Source: Chryseolinea lacunae
Lineage (GTDB): Bacteria; Bacteroidota; Bacteroidia; Cytophagales; Cyclobacteriaceae
Direction of reading: 5' to 3'
Length of the DNA: 64,000 bases
Assembly (NCBI RefSeq): GCF_016735595.1
Contig: NZ_JAERRB010000001.1
Span: 806,001-870,000 of the forward strand
Shown in pieces: positions 27,306-35,815 of this stretch. The translations under genes were made by a program, and so were the position numbers. Below the pieces are notes generated by a model. That model searched no databases, was not told where the DNA came from, and saw only the letters and a program-made list of their open reading frames with translations. How positions within the stretch are numbered: position 1 is the first letter of the stretch; every line of letters begins with the position of its first letter.

Positions 27306-27839
27306 TCAAAACTCGACCGTATGTCCATTCAGTATGGACAGGCGCATTTTGCCGGTCATATGAATCGGTGCATCATATTTGAGCGCCTTCCACACGTAAC
27401 CTGTAGCCTCTTTTGTATCCGGGTTCACGATCCAATACTCACGTACGCCAAACGTTTCGTACAATGCTTTTTTTCGCACCAGATCGTGCAAGGTGTTTCC
27501 GGAAAGTATTTCGATGAGCAGATCAGGAGTACCGTGAATGCCGTCGCGGTGAAGGATGTGTTTATTTTCATCCGACACATAGATGATGTCGGGTTGCACC
27601 GCGTTGGCGTGTTCATCAAAATAAACGTCGGTAGGCGCGTAGAATATTTCCCCGTTTTTGTTGCCCGAAATATAGGCGTCGAGGGCGTGAGAAATAATAC
27701 GCGAAACGCGTTGATGCTCCAACGATGGTGCGGGCGACATAAAGAGTTCTCCGTTTATAAGTTCAGCCAACGTGCCTTCCGGAAGCATTTTAAAATCTTC
27801 CATGCTGGTTTGCAGGGGTTTTCTTCCGGATCGCATCAC
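27306..27839 (-). CDS. Uma2 family endonuclease-like protein (DUF820)
   Basis: 177 residues. The PD-(D/E)xK-type core is recognisable: LAELINGELFMSPAPS (Glu of the first helix), AVQPDIIYVSDE (Asp), PDLLIEILSGNT (ExL strand), then DLVRKKALYETFGVREYWIVNP (Lys/Tyr helix). Uma2 proteins are abundant in cyanobacteria and scattered in Bacteroidota; nuclease activity is predicted from the fold. It is a singleton here with no transposase nearby. Start choice is the first ATG; ATG two is adjacent. Confidence 0.9.
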   Translation of the reverse strand: MMRSGRKPLQTSMEDFKMLPEGTLAELINGELFMSPAPSLEHQRVSRIISHALDAYISGNKNGEIFYAPTDVYFDEHANAVQPDIIYVSDENKHILHRDGIHGTPDLLIEILSGNTLHDLVRKKALYETFGVREYWIVNPDTKEATGYVWKALKYDAPIHMTGKMRLSILNGHTVEF

Positions 27840-27871
27840 TCAATATACAACGAATCTCCGTGCCGTTCCAC

Positions 27872-28765
27872 TCATTCGCGGAATCTTAAAAACGTGCCCA
27901 TCGGCAAGTCTTTTCCTTGTGCCGATTTCAGGAAAAACTCTCCGTATTCAGGTTCTTTCATGTCGAAATGCGTGCGCGCCACATTCAGCCCCACAAGGGG
28001 AGAAAGCCCCGCAGCATACATACTGAGGATAAAAAAATGATTTTTCTTTTCCAGCAACGCACTGGCCATATGCAACAGCTCGTCGAGCTGCTCCTGAAGG
28101 GTCCACTTCTCGCCTTCGGGCCCGCGGCCATAGGGTGGCGGGTCCATGATGAGCCCGTGGTATTTGTTGCCGCGTTTCACTTCGCGCTTCACAAACTTGA
28201 ACGCGTCTTCATATACCCAGCGAATGTCTTGTAAATTATTTTGCTGCATGTTCTGACTGGCCCAGTTCAACCCGGGACGCGAGGCATCGCAGTGGGTCAC
28301 GTCGGCGCCCACAGACTTTGCCACCACCGATGCCGCGCCGGTGTAGGCAAACAGGTTCAGCACTTTGGGTTTCTGCAACGCCCAGCCCGAAAGTGTATCG
28401 TATATAAAATTCCAGTTGCTGCCTTGCTCGGGGAAAATGCCCACGTGGCCAAAGCCCGTAAGTGCGAGGCGCAGCGTGAGGCGGAGGCCGTTGTAGTTGT
28501 ATTGCACGTTCCAGCTTTCGGGCATCGACGGTTGTTTGGACCAGCCGCCTTTCACGTCGTCGGTGAACCGGAACTTGTCGGTTTGCTCGCGCACAAATTT
28601 GGCGTGGGCTGTTTTTTTCCACACGTCTTCGTCAAGCGATTTGCTCCACAGCGCCTGCGGCTCGGGGCGGATCAGGACAAATTTTCCAAAGCGTTCCAGT
28701 TTTTCGAAGTTGCCCGAGTCGAGCAGTTCATAGTCTTGCCAGGATGCAGGGTGTAGCAGTTTCAT
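27872..28765 (-). CDS. SAM-dependent methyltransferase, RlmI/COG1092-like
   Basis: 297 residues from the ATG at 28765. The start MKLLHPASWQDYELLDSG is followed by a PUA-less N-terminal segment with KFVLIRPEPQALWSK. The Rossmann motifs are VLNLFAYTGAASVVAKSVGADVTHCDASR (motif I and II) and GLIMDPPPYGRGPEGEKW (DPP-Y catalytic loop). LSPLVGLN and GTFLRFRE end the protein. The DPPPYGRG loop suggests base methylation of RNA, as in 23S rRNA m5C1962-type enzymes, but the exact target is unknown. The frame extends upstream without a stop, but the added 93 residues look non-coding. A TAGTTTTG -7 box at 28823-28830 supports the inner start. Confidence 0.88.
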   Translation of the reverse strand: MKLLHPASWQDYELLDSGNFEKLERFGKFVLIRPEPQALWSKSLDEDVWKKTAHAKFVREQTDKFRFTDDVKGGWSKQPSMPESWNVQYNYNGLRLTLRLALTGFGHVGIFPEQGSNWNFIYDTLSGWALQKPKVLNLFAYTGAASVVAKSVGADVTHCDASRPGLNWASQNMQQNNLQDIRWVYEDAFKFVKREVKRGNKYHGLIMDPPPYGRGPEGEKWTLQEQLDELLHMASALLEKKNHFFILSMYAAGLSPLVGLNVARTHFDMKEPEYGEFFLKSAQGKDLPMGTFLRFRE

Positions 28766-28822
28766 GCGGTTTGCGAGTGGCGACGGCCGGGTACGTTCCC
28801 TGGCGCCGGCCTTTGTGCGGCT

Positions 28823-28830
28823 CAAAACTA
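28823..28830 (-). promoter_or_regulatory. -7 promoter box TAGTTTTG for the methyltransferase gene
   Basis: Exact TAnnTTTG match on the minus strand, 57 bases before the ATG at 28765. It implies a leader of about 50 bases and sits inside the upstream extension of the frame, which therefore is not translated from that promoter. Confidence 0.45.
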
Positions 28831-28933
28831 TTAAAAAAACAGATGCCCCCGGTTGCCGCCATTCCGAAAAGCCGTGCAGGCCTGGGGTGGGCGATGGTTT
28901 TCTTTCATCGTGGGAAAGGAGTAACATTACGCG

Positions 28934-28941
28934 CAAATTTG
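28934..28941 (+). promoter_or_regulatory. Probable -7 box CAAATTTG for the SpoU-type methyltransferase
   Basis: Seven of eight positions fit TAnnTTTG, and the ATG follows after only five bases at 28947. Confidence 0.4.
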
Positions 28942-28946
28942 CCCGC

Positions 28947-29744
28947 ATGCATCCCCTCATCACCAGCCCGCAGAATCCGAAAATAAAAAATGTGCTTGCC
29001 CTGGAAAAAGTACGGGAGCGCCGCGAGCAAAACGTGTTTGTCATCGAAGGCCTGAAAGAGCTTTCGCTGGCGGTGGCGGGAAACTATACCCTTCACAGCG
29101 TGTTCTTTTGTCCTGACATCATCGCTGCCGAACAGGTGCTAAAAATCGTGGGCGACGAACGCCTGCTGCTGCCCGTTCAACAAAGCGTGTTCGAGAAAAT
29201 GGCCTATCGCGAAGGCACCGGCGGTGTGCTGGCCGTGGCCGAACAAAAAAAACACAGCCTGAACGTTATCACACTCCGCAGCACACCGCTGGTGCTGGTG
29301 CTGGAGAGCGTAGAAAAACCCGGCAATCTCGGCGCCCTGCTCCGCACCGCCGACGCCGCAGCACTTGATGCCGTCATCATTTGCGATCCCCAAACCGACT
29401 TCTATAACCCCAACGTTATCCGCTCCAGCGTGGGCTGCCTGTTCACCACGCCGGTGGCCTCGGCCACGTCGGCCGACACCGTTGCCTGGCTCCGGAAACA
29501 CAACATTCACATCTTTGCCACCTATTTACAGGCGTCGCGCCCCTATCACGAAATGGACTTCACCCAGCCCGCCGCCATTGTGATGGGCACGGAAGCAACG
29601 GGGCTGTCGGACCTCTGGGTGCAGGAGGCCGACGTGAACATCATCATTCCCATGCAGGGCAAAATCGACTCTATGAATGTGTCGACGGCCGCGGCGGTGG
29701 TGGTGTTCGAAGCCACACGCCAGCGCGGGTTCGTGCGATTGTAG
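28947..29744 (+). CDS. TrmH/SpoU family RNA 2'-O-ribose methyltransferase
   Basis: 265 residues. An N-terminal RNA-binding substrate domain (about 1-90; SPQNPKIKNVLALEKVRERREQ and FVIEGLKE are classic RlmB/TrmH-like openings) precedes the knotted SPOUT domain. SPOUT motif 1 is VLESVEKPGNLGALLRTADA, motif 2 IVMGTEATGLSDLW and motif 3 IPMQGKIDSMNVSTAAAVVVFE. The enzyme methylates the 2'-OH of a ribose in rRNA or tRNA; the target nucleotide is not evident. Translation could start as far upstream as 28764, but the -7 box six bases before the ATG at 28947 fixes this start. Confidence 0.93.
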   Translation: MHPLITSPQNPKIKNVLALEKVRERREQNVFVIEGLKELSLAVAGNYTLHSVFFCPDIIAAEQVLKIVGDERLLLPVQQSVFEKMAYREGTGGVLAVAEQKKHSLNVITLRSTPLVLVLESVEKPGNLGALLRTADAAALDAVIICDPQTDFYNPNVIRSSVGCLFTTPVASATSADTVAWLRKHNIHIFATYLQASRPYHEMDFTQPAAIVMGTEATGLSDLWVQEADVNIIIPMQGKIDSMNVSTAAAVVVFEATRQRGFVRL

Positions 29745-29794
29745 TAGCAACAATATTTTTACCTCCTCTCATCCTAATCTAGCGGCAAAAGCCG

Positions 29795-29802
29795 TAACTT
29801 AG
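29795..29802 (+). promoter_or_regulatory. Probable -7 box TAACTTAG for the PAS histidine kinase
   Basis: TAnnTTnG match, 25 bases before the ATG at 29828; gives a leader of about 20 bases. Confidence 0.35.
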
Positions 29803-29827
29803 CCGTCGAGCCCACAGTCTTTTCCCT

Positions 29828-32155
29828 ATGGATAAGATTCCGTTTAAAAAAAAATACGTGCAAGACGATACATTTCTCAACGCTCTGGCGGATGCCTACA
29901 GGTTGCAAGAATCGATTATCAGCACGACTGAATTGGCGGTGATTTCCACCACCACCGAAGGGCTCATCACCAGTTTTAACCGCGCGGCCGAAGTGCTTTC
30001 GGGCTACACCGCCGAAGAAATGATCGGCAAAGCCACCCCCATGGTGCTGCACGACAACATCCAGCTCATTGAGCGGGCCGACGAGATTTCGACCGAGATG
30101 GGCGTGGAAATAGAACCGAATTTCGATGTGCTCACCGCCAAGGCCAGGCTGAAAAAAACAGCCGACCGCCGCGAGTGGACCTATATCCATAAAAATGGCC
30201 ATCGCTTTCCCGTACTGGTTTCGTTCACCGGTCTGTTCGACGAAAAAGGCCACCTCACCGGTTTTGCCAGCATCGCCACCGACATCACCGAAAGCAAAGC
30301 GGCCGAAAAAAAAATACGCGACTCCGAAGCCCACCTCCAGGCCCTCCTCCACTCCATCGACGACATCGCCTTTGAAGTGAGCCGCGACGGCGTGTATACC
30401 AACATCTGGACGCGCAAAGATTATTTGTTGCTGGTGACCCCGCGCAACGAATATGTGGGCAAAAAAATGAAAGACGTGTTGCCTCCCGAATTGCTCCAGC
30501 AATATATGACGGCGATCGAAAAAGTTTTTCACACGCAAAAATCAGAGTCAATCGAATATCCGCTGCCCAACCACAACCGGTGGAGCTCGGGCAAAATTTC
30601 ATACATCGACGAGAACCGGGTGCTCATTCTGGTGCGCGACATCACCGCCAAGAAGAAGTCGGAGTTGTTGCTCGCGCAGAGCGAACAGAAGTTCAGGACG
30701 CTCACCGAAAACATACCCGGGGTCATCTACCTGCGCCAGGCCGATGCCAGCCAGGGCGTGGTGTATATAAATCAGCAGGTGCGTGAAATCGTGGGCCACG
30801 AACCCGACGATTTTGTGTCGGGCAAAATCAGCTTCATGGACCTTTGCCATCCGGAAGACCGCGAACCGGTTTCGTTGGCCATCGACAAAGCCCTGGCGGC
30901 AAAAGAAACATTTCACATCAAATACCGCGTGCTCCACAAAAGCGGCTTGTGGCGTTGGGTAGAAGAAATCGGAAGCGCCATTCAACCCGTTGACGGCGCG
31001 GCGCCGATGATCGAGGGCTTTATCAGCGACATCACCCGGCAAAAAGAAGCGGAAGCGCAGCTCGAAAAAATTGCAGAAGAAAATCAGCTCATATTCAACA
31101 ACGCCCTCAACCTTATTGTCATCGCCAGCTTCAAAGGCTATTTTCTGAAGGTCAATCAATACTGGACTGCCTTACTGGGCTGGTCGGAAGAAGAGCTGAA
31201 GGCGCGGAAGTTTATTGAGTTTATTCACCCTGACGACCAGAAGGCCACTGAAAATGCCGTGGTGCACCTTCGCGGCGGCCATCACATTGCCACGTTCGAA
31301 AACCGTTACCGCCGCAAAGACGGAACCTACCGCTGGCTGTTGTGGACGTCGGCCACCGACGTGAAAAACCAACGTATCTATGCCTCGGCAGTAGACATTA
31401 CCGAACGAAAAAAATCGGAAGACGAGTTGCTTCGCTCCAAACAAAACGTGGAGGCCATCGCCATGAAACTGCAGGAACAAAACCGGCAGCTCGACGAGTT
31501 TGCGCACATCATCTCGCACAACCTGCGGTCGCCCGTGGGCAACATCAAAGCGCTTATTGGCCTGCTCAGTCCTTCGAGCAGCGTGGAGGAATACAAACAG
31601 ATTTTCGAAAAGCTGCGCCACGTGGCCAACAACCTGGGCGAAACCATGAACGAACTCATGGAAACGCTGCGGGCCAAAAAAGAAACCGACATCGAACAGG
31701 TCGACATTCGCTTCGCGGAAATCTTCGACAAGGTAGTGCAGTCGCTGCAAGGCGAACTGCTTCAAACCGGCGCCACCATCACCCACGATTTCAACGACGC
31801 ACCGGCCATTCACTACTCCCGTCCTTACCTGGAAAGCATTTTCCAGAACCTGCTGAGCAACGCCATCAAATACCGGTCGCCCGACCGCCCACCTCACGTG
31901 CATGCCACCACGCGGTGGCACAACGATTCCATCGAGCTCATCGTGCGCGACAACGGCCTGGGCATTGAAATGGATAAATTTGGTGACAAGCTTTTTGGCC
32001 TGCACAAAACCTTTCACGACCACAAGGATGCGCGGGGTGTGGGGCTGTTTTTGATAAAGACACAAATTGAAGCGTTGGGAGGATCGATCAGCGCCGAAAG
32101 CCAGGCAGGCATGGGCTCAACGTTTACCGTGAGGTTCGGTGTGGGGCAGAAATAA
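29828..32155 (+). CDS. Cytoplasmic multi-PAS sensor histidine kinase
   Basis: 775 residues with no TM helix, so cytoplasmic. It has four successive PAS/PAC modules at about 22-150, 155-275, 285-405 and 410-530; PAC signatures include GHRFPVLVSFTGLF, HIKYRVLHKSGLWRWVEEIGS and FENRYRRKDGTYRWLLWTS. The dimerisation domain has FAHIISHNLRSPVGNI with phosphoacceptor His near 563. The HATPase has ESIFQNLLSNAIKYRSP (N box), LIVRDNGLGIEMD (G1), DARGVGLFLIKTQIEALGG (G2) and GSTFTVRFG. The SHNLRSP H-box is the type common in Bacteroidota kinases. PAS ligands cannot be told. No response regulator is adjacent. Confidence 0.93.
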   Translation: MDKIPFKKKYVQDDTFLNALADAYRLQESIISTTELAVISTTTEGLITSFNRAAEVLSGYTAEEMIGKATPMVLHDNIQLIERADEISTEMGVEIEPNFDVLTAKARLKKTADRREWTYIHKNGHRFPVLVSFTGLFDEKGHLTGFASIATDITESKAAEKKIRDSEAHLQALLHSIDDIAFEVSRDGVYTNIWTRKDYLLLVTPRNEYVGKKMKDVLPPELLQQYMTAIEKVFHTQKSESIEYPLPNHNRWSSGKISYIDENRVLILVRDITAKKKSELLLAQSEQKFRTLTENIPGVIYLRQADASQGVVYINQQVREIVGHEPDDFVSGKISFMDLCHPEDREPVSLAIDKALAAKETFHIKYRVLHKSGLWRWVEEIGSAIQPVDGAAPMIEGFISDITRQKEAEAQLEKIAEENQLIFNNALNLIVIASFKGYFLKVNQYWTALLGWSEEELKARKFIEFIHPDDQKATENAVVHLRGGHHIATFENRYRRKDGTYRWLLWTSATDVKNQRIYASAVDITERKKSEDELLRSKQNVEAIAMKLQEQNRQLDEFAHIISHNLRSPVGNIKALIGLLSPSSSVEEYKQIFEKLRHVANNLGETMNELMETLRAKKETDIEQVDIRFAEIFDKVVQSLQGELLQTGATITHDFNDAPAIHYSRPYLESIFQNLLSNAIKYRSPDRPPHVHATTRWHNDSIELIVRDNGLGIEMDKFGDKLFGLHKTFHDHKDARGVGLFLIKTQIEALGGSISAESQAGMGSTFTVRFGVGQK

Positions 32156-32687
32156 ATTCCAGAGATCTAGTTGTCAAATCCGAAAGGGCAAAAAAAGGGT
32201 CCAACCAAGACCTTAACCTAAACCTATGAGTTAAAAAGCTGGCTGAACCCCAAGGATCGGAAACCTTGCGAACCGTCTGTTCTGCTGTTTCCGGGTATAA
32301 AAATGAGTTTAAACGTTTTCTTGCGTAACCCATTTTACACGAATGGCGCCGCATCTGGCAACCGCCATCGTTTGAAAAGCACATGATTGTGAAAGGTCTT
32401 GCCTTCGATTGGTCGTATACGCATCACAATTCCCCCATCAACATCTTCTATCCGCCGTTCGCCCTCTGTTCCTCCCCAAGGTGAATGAGGCACGAACGCG
32501 ACCACATCGTGTTTTTTGTTTTTTGTGCCGGCGTTGTTCGGCGGCAGCGAATAGGTTATGAATGGCAACTAGCCTGGGGGTTGATGCTTTTACACTGCTG
32601 TTCCATGCATTCAAAGGTTGTCGTGTTTTCCACGCTGGGTCTGTTTCAGAGCTCGTTGCCCAACGGAGCTTCATCACGTCATGCCGA
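32156..32687. other. Gene-poor intergenic region (532 bp)
   Basis: No convincing gene in any frame; the short open frames (for example 32335-32568 minus) have no family resemblance and odd composition. It holds one copy of AACCTAAACC at 32215-32224 and a (TGTTTTT)2 run near 32510. There is a weak CAAGG/CCTTG hairpin near 32251, but no T-tract terminator for the PAS kinase. Confidence 0.5.
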
Positions 32688-33224
32688 CTATGCGTTAGCG
32701 GGCAGGACCTCCTTCTTTCGCAGCAACGCCGCCGCGAGCAGGGAGATGAGTATCCCAACGGGGAAAATTTCGGTGATCGTCATCCCGAACCGAATGAGCG
32801 GATTCTCATAGAGTGCTGCCAACTCCGCCATCGACTTCCGTTCTTCCTCGATCACGGCCGGCGTGGCGCCTTCGCGGGCCAGCTTGTCGAGTTCATATTG
32901 TGTATACTTGGCCATGAAGTCGTGGGCGGTTGTGTTGTAGTAGACTTCCCACGTGATGGCATAGAGCAACGACGCGATAAGCGTGATGAACAGGCCGATC
33001 TTCAGGCCTTGTCCAAACGTGATTCTGCCCTTGCCGTGTTGATCGCGGTAGGTCTTGATTCCAAAAAAGATCACCGACAGGGCGATCACCATGGACGTGT
33101 AGCCCACAACCATACCCATGTCGTAGTTGATAACTCCTTTGTCGAACAACGGATGTGTCAGCACCATGATGGTCGACACGATGATGCCGGCGATGATGCC
33201 GTAGGTAATGATGATTTTTTGCAT
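32688..33224 (-). CDS. DUF4199 family membrane protein
   Basis: 178 residues, four predicted TM helices: about 5-25, 38-58, 76-96 and 150-170. DUF4199 features are GMVVGYTSMVIALSVIFFGIKTYRDQHGKGRITFGQGLKIGL and the membrane-proximal FMAKYTQ loop. The charged stretch KLAREGATPAVIEEERK faces the loop before the last helix. Function is unknown for this Bacteroidota-specific family. The ATG at 33224 is chosen over an in-frame GTG nine codons upstream. It follows the membrane-tethered LuxR gene by 85 bases, same strand. Confidence 0.9.
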   Translation of the reverse strand: MQKIIITYGIIAGIIVSTIMVLTHPLFDKGVINYDMGMVVGYTSMVIALSVIFFGIKTYRDQHGKGRITFGQGLKIGLFITLIASLLYAITWEVYYNTTAHDFMAKYTQYELDKLAREGATPAVIEEERKSMAELAALYENPLIRFGMTITEIFPVGILISLLAAALLRKKEVLPANA

Positions 33225-33309
33225 AGCCCTTTTATTTTTTTCCGAAATCACGGCATCACGCCCCGAATGGCCTTCGCCCGAAAGTATGATTCTTCTGAAA
33301 GCAGTACCT

Positions 33310-33741
33310 TCAGGGGATAAGCCCCATAGATTTGCCTTTTTGAATGGCCTGTGTGCGACGCTTCACATCCAGTTTCACAAAAAGATTGGAGGTGTGAGTT
33401 TTCACGGTGTTGAGCGACACAAAAAGTTTGTCGGCAATTTCCTGGTTAGACAAACCATTGGCCATGGCATCGAGCACATCGTGCTCGCGGGGGCTGATGC
33501 CCGTTTCTTTGAGGGCTGCTTCGTTCAGCACAAACCGCCCGGACGGCATCACCACAAACGCTGTTTTTTTCCGGGTCAGGCGCAGCCCCACCCACACGCC
33601 CAGGGCGGTGAACAAAACAGCCACCACGCCCACATAAAACTCAAGCGAAAAATCGCGCACAAAGAAGCGATACTCCAGCACCTTCATGAGGAACACCAGC
33701 GCGGCCAGCGAGAGGCCGTAGAAAAGAATGGTTTTGCGCAC
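33310..33741 (-). CDS. Membrane-tethered LuxR-type transcriptional regulator
   Basis: 143 residues. Two TM helices, about 5-22 and 36-55, are followed directly by a short linker (RKKTAFVVMPSGRFVLNE). The GerE/LuxR helix-turn-helix (about 80-140) includes ISPREHDVLDAMANGLSNQEIADKLFVSLNTVKTHTSNLFVKLDV. There is no receiver or autoinducer domain. The DNA-binding domain would face the cytoplasm while anchored in the inner membrane, so it may sense an envelope signal or bind a membrane partner. The DUF4199 gene just downstream is the obvious candidate partner; that is inference. Confidence 0.9.
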   Translation of the reverse strand: MRKTILFYGLSLAALVFLMKVLEYRFFVRDFSLEFYVGVVAVLFTALGVWVGLRLTRKKTAFVVMPSGRFVLNEAALKETGISPREHDVLDAMANGLSNQEIADKLFVSLNTVKTHTSNLFVKLDVKRRTQAIQKGKSMGLIP

Positions 33742-33791
33742 AACACAAAGCTAATGCGCTGCGCGAACTTGTGCCAGCAGAAAATATTTGG

Positions 33792-35330
33792 TTAACCCGC
33801 CCATCCGTCGCGGTCGAGGCTGCGGTATTGAATGGCTTCGGCCAAATGTTCGGTGGCGATGTTTTCCTTGCCGTCGAGGTCGGCAATGGTGCGCGACACT
33901 TTCAGGATGCGGTCATAGGCGCGCGCCGAAAGGCCGATGCGTTCCATGGCCAGCTTCAGCATGGTTCGGCCAGTGTCGTCGATGGCACAGATGTCTTTCA
34001 CCATGTTCGACGGCATCATGGCGTTGCAGTGAATGCCTTCGTGGGCCGCAAAGCGCAGGGCCTGACGTTCGCGGGCGCGCACCACGCGTAGCCGGATCTC
34101 TTCGCTGGTTTCCGATTTCCGGTTGGCCGTCATCTCATCAAAGCTCACGGGCACCACCTCCACATGCAGGTCGATGCGGTCGAGCAACGGGCCGCTGATT
34201 TTGCTTAGGTAGCGCTGCACAACGCCCGCCCCACACACACATTCTTTTTCCGGATGATTGAAGTAACCACACGGACACGGGTTCATGCTGGCGATGAGCA
34301 TGAAGTTGGCCGGATATTCCATCGACACCTTGGCGCGCGATATGGTGACACGCCGCTCTTCCATGGGTTGCCGCATCACCTCCAGCACGGTGCGCTTAAA
34401 CTCGGGCAGCTCATCGAGAAACAACACGCCGTTGTTGGCCAGCGAAATTTCTCCGGGTTGTGGATTGCCTCCACCGCCCACAAGGGCCACGTCGCTGATG
34501 GTGTGATGCGGCGCGCGAAACGGTCGCGTGGTGAGCAACGAAGTTTGCTTGCCCAGACGCCCTGCCACAGAGTGTATCTTGGTGGTCTCCAGCGCCTCGT
34601 GCAAGGTGAGTGGCGGCAGAATGGTGGGCAGGCGTTTGGCCAGCATGGTTTTGCCCGCGCCGGGTGGTCCGATCATGATCACGTTGTGGCCTCCGGCAGC
34701 AGCGATCTCTAAGGCGCGTTTAATATTTTCCTGTCCTTGCACGTCGCGGAAGTCAGTGTCGTAGTGGTTCAGCTGCGTGGCAAACACTTCGTTGGCATCG
34801 ATGTGCACCGAAGGGATGGCGAGCTTTTCTTCGAGGAAGTCTACGGCTTCGCGCAGGGTGGCCACCGGATACACTTCGAGGCCGCTCACGATGGCCGCTT
34901 CGGGGGCGTTGTCGGTGGGGAGTATAAATCCTTTGAATCCTTCCTTGCGTGCCTGAAGCGCGATGGGCAACACGCCGCGGATGGGGCGCAGCGTGCCGTC
35001 GAGGGTGAGCTCGCCCATGATGATGTAGTCTTCCAGTTTTTCGGTGACGAGTTGCTGCGAGGCCTTCATCACGCACAGGGCGATGGGCAGATCGTAAGCT
35101 GCGCCTTCCTTGCGGATGTCGGCCGGGGCCAGGTTCACCACGGTTTTGTTGCGGGGCATGAAATAGCGGGCATGCTTCAGGGCCGATTCCACACGGTGCT
35201 GGCTTTCCTTCACGGCGTTGTCGGGCAGGCCACTCATAAAAAACTTGGTTCCCTGGCCTACGTTCACTTCAACCATGATGGTTCTGGCATCTACACCGTG
35301 CACGGCTCCGCCAAATGTTTTAGCGACCAT
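33792..35330 (-). CDS. YifB/ComM family Mg-chelatase-like AAA+ ATPase
   Basis: 512 residues. The N-terminal Lon-substrate-like domain (about 1-180, GVDARTIMVEVNVGQGTKFFMSGLPDNAVKESQ) precedes the AAA+ core. Walker A is GPPGAGKTMLAKRLP, sensor-adjacent RPFRAPHHTISDVALVGGG, Walker B region GVLFLDELPEF, and SMNPCPCGYFNHPEKEC with its Cys set. The Mg-chelatase C-terminal domain ends IQYRSLDRDGW. ComM helicases drive branch migration during natural transformation; many non-competent bacteria keep YifB with unclear role. The gene is monocistronic, with the 104-residue membrane protein gene upstream. Confidence 0.96.
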   Translation of the reverse strand: MVAKTFGGAVHGVDARTIMVEVNVGQGTKFFMSGLPDNAVKESQHRVESALKHARYFMPRNKTVVNLAPADIRKEGAAYDLPIALCVMKASQQLVTEKLEDYIIMGELTLDGTLRPIRGVLPIALQARKEGFKGFILPTDNAPEAAIVSGLEVYPVATLREAVDFLEEKLAIPSVHIDANEVFATQLNHYDTDFRDVQGQENIKRALEIAAAGGHNVIMIGPPGAGKTMLAKRLPTILPPLTLHEALETTKIHSVAGRLGKQTSLLTTRPFRAPHHTISDVALVGGGGNPQPGEISLANNGVLFLDELPEFKRTVLEVMRQPMEERRVTISRAKVSMEYPANFMLIASMNPCPCGYFNHPEKECVCGAGVVQRYLSKISGPLLDRIDLHVEVVPVSFDEMTANRKSETSEEIRLRVVRARERQALRFAAHEGIHCNAMMPSNMVKDICAIDDTGRTMLKLAMERIGLSARAYDRILKVSRTIADLDGKENIATEHLAEAIQYRSLDRDGWAG

Positions 35331-35379
35331 ACACTTTGTTGATTAAGAAAAACTACCGAGGGACTGAGGGGGACTTCTG

Positions 35380-35694
35380 TTACTGCTTGGGTGCTGGTTT
35401 TGCCGCGCTTGAACTTTTGGCGGTTTCCTGGAGATCGAAAAGTTTTGCCTTCAACATGTTCAGTTCGTGGGTCAATGCACCTTTCTCTTTTTCATTATCG
35501 CGGTTAACCCTCCACGACCAAACAACGTCTGCTATGATCAGCAGTATTCCAAAAAAGGTGATGTACTTAAACAAGCCGATGTAGTTGTAGATTTTCGTCA
35601 GAAAACCAAAATCCTGAATGAGCAGTGTGAAAATAAACGCGCCAATATGAAATATGGCAAACACACTGTAGAAAATGATCCTGGTTTTATTCAT
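35380..35694 (-). CDS. Small hypothetical membrane protein
   Basis: 104 residues. Two TM helices (about 6-26 and 40-60) are followed by a charged coiled-coil segment (about 65-92, REKEKGALTHELNMLKAKLFDLQE-like heptads) and an Ala/Lys/Pro tail. It may be a small inner-membrane scaffold. A -7-like TAGATTTA lies 12 bases upstream of the ATG. I do not recognise a named family. Confidence 0.78.
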   Translation of the reverse strand: MNKTRIIFYSVFAIFHIGAFIFTLLIQDFGFLTKIYNYIGLFKYITFFGILLIIADVVWSWRVNRDNEKEKGALTHELNMLKAKLFDLQETAKSSSAAKPAPKQ

Positions 35695-35815
35695 GCGGGG
35701 TCTGGTTAAATCTAACCGGCTACAACATTATTGTTGTTTAAAGGTAATCGAAAAAAATTAAAATGGGCAATCTGCGTCACCTTATTCAAGCAAAAGGTTT
35801 CCGGCGCAGGTGTTC

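Noticed and set aside
32335-32568. 77-codon minus-strand frame in the large spacer
   Set aside because: No family match, no ribosome site and repetitive low-information composition; not supported as a gene.
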